Assembly: GCA_036245805.1 (NCBI GenBank)
Contig: BTRK01000005.1
Coordinates: forward strand, 1,798,001-1,862,000
From: Pristionchus mayeri
Taxonomy: Eukaryota > Nematoda > Chromadorea > Rhabditida > Neodiplogasteridae
Length of the DNA stretch: 64,000 nt
Direction of reading: 5' to 3'
The translations under genes and the position numbers were made by a program. Positions 60,118-64,000 of the stretch are shown piece after piece. Positions within the stretch are counted from its first letter, which is position 1, and every line of letters starts with the position of its first letter. The notes below the pieces were generated by a model. That model was not told the DNA's origin. It saw only the letters and a program-made list of their open reading frames with translations, and did no database searches.

Positions 60118-63100
60118 CAAAATTAAGCTGGTGAGAGGACACTCCCAAAATTAAGCTGGTGAGAGGGCACTCCCAAAGTTAAGCTGGTGAGAGGGCACTC
60201 CCAAAATTAAGCTGGTGAGAGGACACTCCCAAAATTAAGCTGGTGAGAGGACACACCCAAAATTAAGCTGGTGAGAGGGCACTCCCAAAGTTAAGCTGGT
60301 GAGAGGACACTCCCAAAATTAGGTTGGTGAGAGGACACTCCCAAAGTTAAGCTGGTGAGAGGGCACTCCCAAAATTAAGATGGTGAGAGGACACTCCCAA
60401 AGTTAAGCTGGTGAGAGGACACTCCCAAAATTAGGTTGGTGAGAGGACACTCCCAAAGTTAAGCTGGTGAGAGGGCACTCCCAAAATTAAGCTGGTGAGA
60501 GGGCACTCCCAAAATTAAGCTGGTGAGAGGGCACTCCCAAAGTTAAGCTGGTGAGAGGGCACTCCCAAAATTAAGCTGGTGAGAGGACACTACCAAAGTT
60601 AAGCTGGTGAGAGGACACTCCCAAAATTAGGTTGGTGAGAGGACACTCCCAAAATTAGGTTGGTGAGAGGACACACCCAAAATTAAGCTGGTGAGAGGAC
60701 ACACCCAAAATTAAGCTGGTGAGAGGACACTCCCAAAGTTAAGCTGGTGAGAGGACACACCCAAAATTAAGCTGGTGAGAGGACACACCCATAATTAAGC
60801 TGGTGAGAGGGCACTCCCAAAATTAAGCTGGTGAGAGGACACTCCCAAAATTAGGTTGGTGAGAGGACACTCCCAAAATTAGGTTGGTGAGAGGACACAC
60901 CCAAAATTAAGCTGGTGAGAGGACACACCCAAAATTAAGCTGGTGAGAGGACACTCCCAAAGTTAAGCTGGTGAGAGGACACTCCCAAAATTAGGTTGGT
61001 GAGAGGACACTCCCAAAATTAGGTTGGTGAGAGGACACACCCAAAATTAGGTTGGTGAGAGGACACTCCCAAAATTAGGTTGGTGAGAGGACACACCCAA
61101 AATTAAGCTTGTGAGAGGACACACCCAAAATTAAGCTGGTGAGAGGACACACCCAAAATTAAGCTGGTGAGAGGACACACCCATAATTAAGCTGGTGAGA
61201 GGACACACCCATAATTAAGCTGGTGAATTGGCACTCCCAAAATTAAGCTGGTGAGAGGACACTCCCAAAATTAAGCTGGTGAGAGGACACTCCCAAAATT
61301 AGGTTGGTGAGAGGACACTCCCAAAATTAGGTTGGTGAGAGGACACTCCCAAAATTAGGTTGGTGAGAGGACACACCCAAAATTAAGCTGGTGAGAGGAC
61401 ACACCCAAAATTAGGTTGGTGAGAGGACACACCCAAAATTAAGCTGGTGAGAGGACACACCCAAAATTAAGCTGGTGAGAGGACACTCTCAAAATTAGGT
61501 TGGTGAGAGGACACACCCAAAATTAAGCTGGTGAGAGGACGCACCCAAAATTAAGCTGGTGAGAGGACACACCCAAAATTAGGTTGGTGAGAGGACACAC
61601 CCAAAATTAAGCTGGTGAGAGGACACACCCAAAATTAAGCTGGTGAGAGGACACTCCCAAAATTAAGCTGGTGAGAGGGCACTCCCAAAGTTAAGCTGGT
61701 GAGAGGGCACTCCCAAAATTAAGCTGGTGAGAGGACACTCCCAAAATTAAGCTGGTGAGAGGACACACCCAAAATTAAGCTGGTGAGAGGGCACTCCCAA
61801 AGTTAAGCTGGTGAGAGGACACTCCCAAAATTAGGTTGGTGAGAGGACACTCCCAAAGTTAAGCTGGTGAGAGGGCACTCCCAAAATTAAGATGGTGAGA
61901 GGACACTCCCAAAGTTAAGCTGGTGAGAGGACACTCCCAAAATTAGGTTGGTGAGAGGACACTCCCAAAGTTAAGCTGGTGAGAGGGCACTCCCAAAATT
62001 AAGCTGGTGAGAGGGCACTCCCAAAATTAAGCTGGTGAGAGGGCACTCCCAAAGTTAAGCTGGTGAGAGGGCACTCCCAAAATTAAGCTGGTGAGAGGAC
62101 ACTACCAAAGTTAAGCTGGTGAGAGGACACTCCCAAAATTAGGTTGGTGAGAGGACACTCCCAAAATTAGGTTGGTGAGAGGACACACCCAAAATTAAGC
62201 TGGTGAGAGGACACACCCAAAATTAAGCTGGTGAGAGGACACTCCCAAAGTTAAGCTGGTGAGAGGACACACCCAAAATTAAGCTGGTGAGAGGACACAC
62301 CCATAATTAAGCTGGTGAGAGGGCACTCCCAAAATTAAGCTGGTGAGAGGACACTCCCAAAATTAGGTTGGTGAGAGGACACTCCCAAAATTAGGTTGGT
62401 GAGAGGACACACCCAAAATTAAGCTGGTGAGAGGACACACCCAAAATTAAGCTGGTGAGAGGACACTCCCAAAGTTAAGCTGGTGAGAGGACACTCCCAA
62501 AATTAGGTTGGTGAGAGGACACTCCCAAAATTAGGTTGGTGAGAGGACACACCCAAAATTAGGTTGGTGAGAGGACACTCCCAAAATTAGGTTGGTGAGA
62601 GGACACACCCAAAATTAAGCTTGTGAGAGGACACACCCAAAATTAAGCTGGTGAGAGGACACACCCAAAATTAAGCTGGTGAGAGGACACACCCATAATT
62701 AAGCTGGTGAGAGGACACACCCATAATTAAGCTGGTGAATTGGCACTCCCAAAATTAAGCTGGTGAGAGGACACTCCCAAAATTAAGCTGGTGAGAGGAC
62801 ACTCCCAAAATTAGGTTGGTGAGAGGACACTCCCAAAATTAGGTTGGTGAGAGGACACTCCCAAAATTAGGTTGGTGAGAGGACACACCCAAAATTAAGC
62901 TGGTGAGAGGACACACCCAAAATTAGGTTGGTGAGAGGACACACCCAAAATTAAGCTGGTGAGAGGACACACCCAAAATTAAGCTGGTGAGAGGACACTC
63001 TCAAAATTAGGTTGGTGAGAGGACACACCCAAAATTAAGCTGGTGAGAGGACGCACCCAAAATTAAGCTGGTGAGAGGACACACCCAAAATTAGGTTGGT

Positions 63101-63218
63101 GAGAGGACACACCCAAAATTAAGCTGGTGAGAGGACACACCCAAAATTAAGCTGGTGAGAGGACACTCCCAAAATTAAGCTGGTGAGAGGGCACTCCCAA
63201 AGTTAAGCTGGTGAGAGG
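60118..63218 (+). repeat. 54-unit (1,512-bp) tandem duplication
   Basis: Copy one is 60,118-61,629 and copy two is 61,630-63,141, with homology to 63,218. The left edge is set by CACTCACAA against CACACCCAA at 60,115 and 60,117. The right edge is G17 against A17 at 61,707 and 63,219. Shared marks are AAGATGG (60,380 and 61,892), CACTACC (near 60,592 and 62,104), AAGCTT (61,110 and 62,622), the boundary unit (61,226 and 62,738), CACTCTC (near 61,488 and 63,000) and GACGCACCC (near 61,541 and 63,053). Confidence 0.9.
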
Positions 63219-64000
63219 ACACTCCCAAAATTAGGTTGGTGAGAGGACACTCCCAAAGTTAAGCTGGTGAGAGGACACACCCAAAATTAAGCTGGTGAGA
63301 GGACACTCCCAAAGTTAAGCTGGTGAGAGGACACTCCCAAAATTAGGTTGGTGAGAGGACACTCCCAAAATTAGGTTGGTGAGAGGACACACCCAAAATT
63401 AGGTTGGTGAGAGGACACTCCCAAAATTAGGTTGGTGAGAGGACACACCCAAAATTAAGCTGGTGAGAGGACACACCCAAAATTAAGCTGGTGAGAGGAC
63501 ACACCCAAAATTAAGCTGGTGAGAGGACACACCCATAATTAAGCTGGTGAGAGGACACACCCATAATTAAGCTGGTGAATTGGCACTCCCAAAATTAAGC
63601 TGGTGAGAGGACACTCCCAAAATTAGGTTGGTGAGAGGACACTCCCAAAATTAGGTTGGTGAGAGGACACTCCCAAAATTAGGTTGGTGAGAGGACACAC
63701 CCAAAATTAAGCTGGTGAGAGGACACACCCAAAATTAAGCTGGTGAGAGGACACACCCAAAATTAAGCTGGTGAGAGGACACTCCCAAAATTAAGCTGGT
63801 GAGAGGGCACTCCCAAAGTTAAGCTGGTGAGAGGGCACTCCCAAAATTAAGCTGGTGAGAGGACACTCCCAAAATTAGGTTGGTGAGAGGACACTCCCAA
63901 AATTAGGTTGGTGAGAGGACACTCACAAAATTAAGCTGGTGAGAGGACACTCCCAAAATTAAGCTGGTGAGAGGGCACTCCCAAAGTTAAGCTGGTGAGA

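Larger units (their letters stand above)
38341..62640 (+). repeat. Dispersed units with TTAAGCTTGTG (HindIII site), 17 copies
   Basis: A G-to-T change at position 8 makes AAGCTT. The changed base is at 38,368, 39,741, 40,974, 42,795, 43,859, 45,204, 46,437, 48,258, 49,518, 50,806, 52,374, 53,970, 54,754, 56,350, 57,218, 61,110 and 62,622. The first fifteen are preceded by GGATACACCC, and the last two have lost that linked change (GGACACACCC). In fifteen of the copies a GTGAATTGG unit lies exactly 116 bp downstream. At 57,218 it lies 88 bp downstream because one CATAATT unit is missing, and at 53,970 it is absent. The mark is not seen before 38.3 kb, although GTGAATTGG is, so it arose later. 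Confidence 0.92.
15655..63594 (+). repeat. Dispersed boundary units containing GTGAATTGG (29 copies)
   Basis: In these units positions 13-15 are ATT instead of GAG and position 17 is G, giving GTGAATTGGCACTCC. The A at unit position 12 lies at 15,666, 16,982, 19,754, 22,218, 23,702, 25,074, 32,130, 33,810, 35,405, 37,280, 38,484, 39,857, 41,090, 41,678, 42,911, 43,975, 45,320, 46,553, 47,141, 48,374, 49,634, 50,922, 52,490, 54,870, 56,466, 57,306, 61,226, 62,738 and 63,578. Every copy is preceded by one to three CATAATT units. All spacings are whole units after correction for the known 27- and 29-bp units. I use it as the HOR boundary; no function is implied. Confidence 0.93.
1..64000 (+). 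repeat. 28-bp satellite array filling the whole window
   Basis: The whole window is a head-to-tail array of a 28-bp unit. Numbering from the TT at base 3, positions 1-14 are TTAAGCTGGTGAGA and 15-28 are GGACACACCCAAAA. Common variants are A4+C6 or G4+T6, G13 or A13, G16 or A16, A17 or G17, A21 or T21, A26 or T26, A27 or G27, and A28, G28 or T28. Bases 3-63,986 hold 2,285 whole units. Unit starts are congruent to 3 modulo 28 at the left end and to 7 at the right, which two 27-bp and six 29-bp units fully explain. All units have the same orientation, and no flank or foreign insertion is present. The unit length and array size fit a eukaryotic minisatellite-type satellite. I do not recognise the family. 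The array extends beyond both ends, so its true size is unknown. Confidence 0.98.
1..64000. other. No coding capacity: stops in every frame of both strands
   Basis: Every common unit has TAA (TTAAG) or TAG (TTAGG) and TGA (GGTGAG) on the + strand. Its TTA reads as TAA on the - strand. Since 28 leaves remainder 1 on division by 3, each stop visits all three frames once per 84 bp. Any frame is therefore closed within about 27 codons on either strand. The few units that lose one stop, such as GGTGGGAGG near 33,390 and 36,860 or the CATAAG unit at 41,106, change this only locally. I also saw no tRNA-like, rRNA-like or other non-repeat stretch. All space between listed sub-features is ordinary 28-bp units. 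Confidence 0.95.
48580..64000 (+). repeat. Array domain VII: GTGAATTGG HORs of 30-140 units
   Basis: Boundary units lie at 49,634, 50,922, 52,490, 54,870, 56,466, 57,306, 61,226, 62,738 and 63,578. The intervals are all exact multiples of 28: 46, 56, 85, 57, 30, 140, 54 and 30 units. No 27- or 29-bp unit occurs here. The stretch 57,306-61,226 has no boundary unit and is rich in alternating GAGGGCACT and G28 units like domains III and IV. A CACTCACAAAA unit near 59,139 and 60,117 and an AAGATGG unit at 60,380 and 61,892 are local marks. A CACTCTC unit near 61,488 and 63,000 tags a 54-unit duplication. The array continues past the end of the window. Confidence 0.85.

Noticed and set aside
1..64000. 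CRISPR array, suggested by the 28-bp repeat length
   Set aside because: There are no spacers: the 28-bp units abut directly with no intervening unique sequence, and no cas-like gene could fit in this window.
1..64000. Telomeric repeat, suggested by TTAGG inside TTAGGTTGG units
   Set aside because: TTAGG occurs at most once per 28-bp unit and never in tandem. The remainder of the unit is unrelated and most units have TTAAG.
1..64000. Repetitive protein gene (28-residue repeat from 84 bp)
   Set aside because: Stops lie in all three frames of both strands in every 84-bp period, so no frame exceeds about 27 codons.
1..64000. CENP-B box or alpha-satellite-like centromere monomer
   Set aside because: The unit is 28 bp rather than about 171 bp and lacks the CG-containing CENP-B box core. 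A centromeric location is still possible but has no support from sequence alone.
1..64000. Hairpin from GGTG and CACC in ACACCC units
   Set aside because: The stem is only 4 bp with an 8-base loop, and the frequent T21 variant breaks it. It is not convincing as a conserved structure.
1..64000. G-quadruplex from GGTTGG and GAGAGG in TTAGGTTGG units
   Set aside because: G runs are only two long and the fourth run lies in the next unit, giving a long loop. At best this is a weak two-tetrad form. It was not listed as a feature.
1..64000. Insertion of a transposon or unique sequence within the array
   Set aside because: I followed the 28-bp phase through the window. All marker spacings are whole units apart from the listed 27- and 29-bp units, so no insertion is present.
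1..64000. Bacterial or phage origin of the window (iterons, plasmid replication origin)
   Set aside because: Iteron arrays are short and sit beside a replication gene. More than 2,000 units with layered HORs and no gene in 64 kb fits eukaryotic satellite DNA instead.

Overview
This window is one uninterrupted tandem array. From base 1 to base 64,000 it consists only of head-to-tail copies of a 28-bp unit, all in the same orientation, and the array runs off both ends. With TT as position 1, the commonest unit has a first half TTAAGCTGGTGAGA and a second half GGACACACCCAAAA (46% G+C). The second main form carries TTAGGTTGG in place of TTAAGCTGG. Counting whole units from base 3 to base 63,986 gives 2,285 copies: 2,277 of 28 bp, two of 27 bp and six of 29 bp. 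I found no gene, RNA gene, transposon, spacer or inverted unit. The unit contains TAA and TGA on the + strand and TAA on the - strand. Because 28 is not a multiple of 3, these stops fall in every frame, so no reading frame stays open much beyond 27 codons.

A minisatellite-type satellite block of at least 64 kb points to a eukaryotic chromosome, probably heterochromatic, subtelomeric or pericentromeric, in a long-read assembly. The sequence gives no lineage. CpG is absent from the main unit forms and occurs only in rare mutant copies.

The information in the window lies in the order of variant units. Linked point variants define unit haplotypes, and these are arranged in higher-order repeats (HORs) that change along the window. 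Bases 1 to about 9.5 kb have short, irregular HORs marked by CCAAGATT and ACACACAAAA. About 9.5-15 kb has 26-unit and 55-unit HORs marked by AGAAGAC, with a recurring five-unit (140-bp) module. About 15-25 kb introduces GAGGGCACT and CAATCCC units and a boundary unit with GTGAATTGG. About 25.1-32.1 kb has 15-, 23- and 84-unit duplications marked by CTACC and CCAATG. From about 32.1 kb to the end, HORs of 30-67 units are the rule, bounded by GTGAATTGG units. From 38.3 kb these boundaries are usually preceded by a HindIII-containing unit exactly 116 bp upstream.

Large adjacent duplications are nested in this. They are 5,491/5,463 bp (37,626-48,579), 2,380 bp (51,632-56,391 plus homology to 56,418), 1,595 bp (from 33,581), 1,540 bp (from 9,494), 1,512 bp (60,118-63,141), 1,260 bp (from 47,495) and two of 420 bp (from 12,497 and 25,108). 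Base-substitution and length differences between neighbouring copies are very few. This suggests recent out-of-register exchange or replication-based copying in whole-unit steps. An assembly error in a near-identical array could produce the same picture and must be excluded. There is no gene system here. What is notable is the strict 28-bp periodicity, the layered HORs and the splice-site-like content of the unit.
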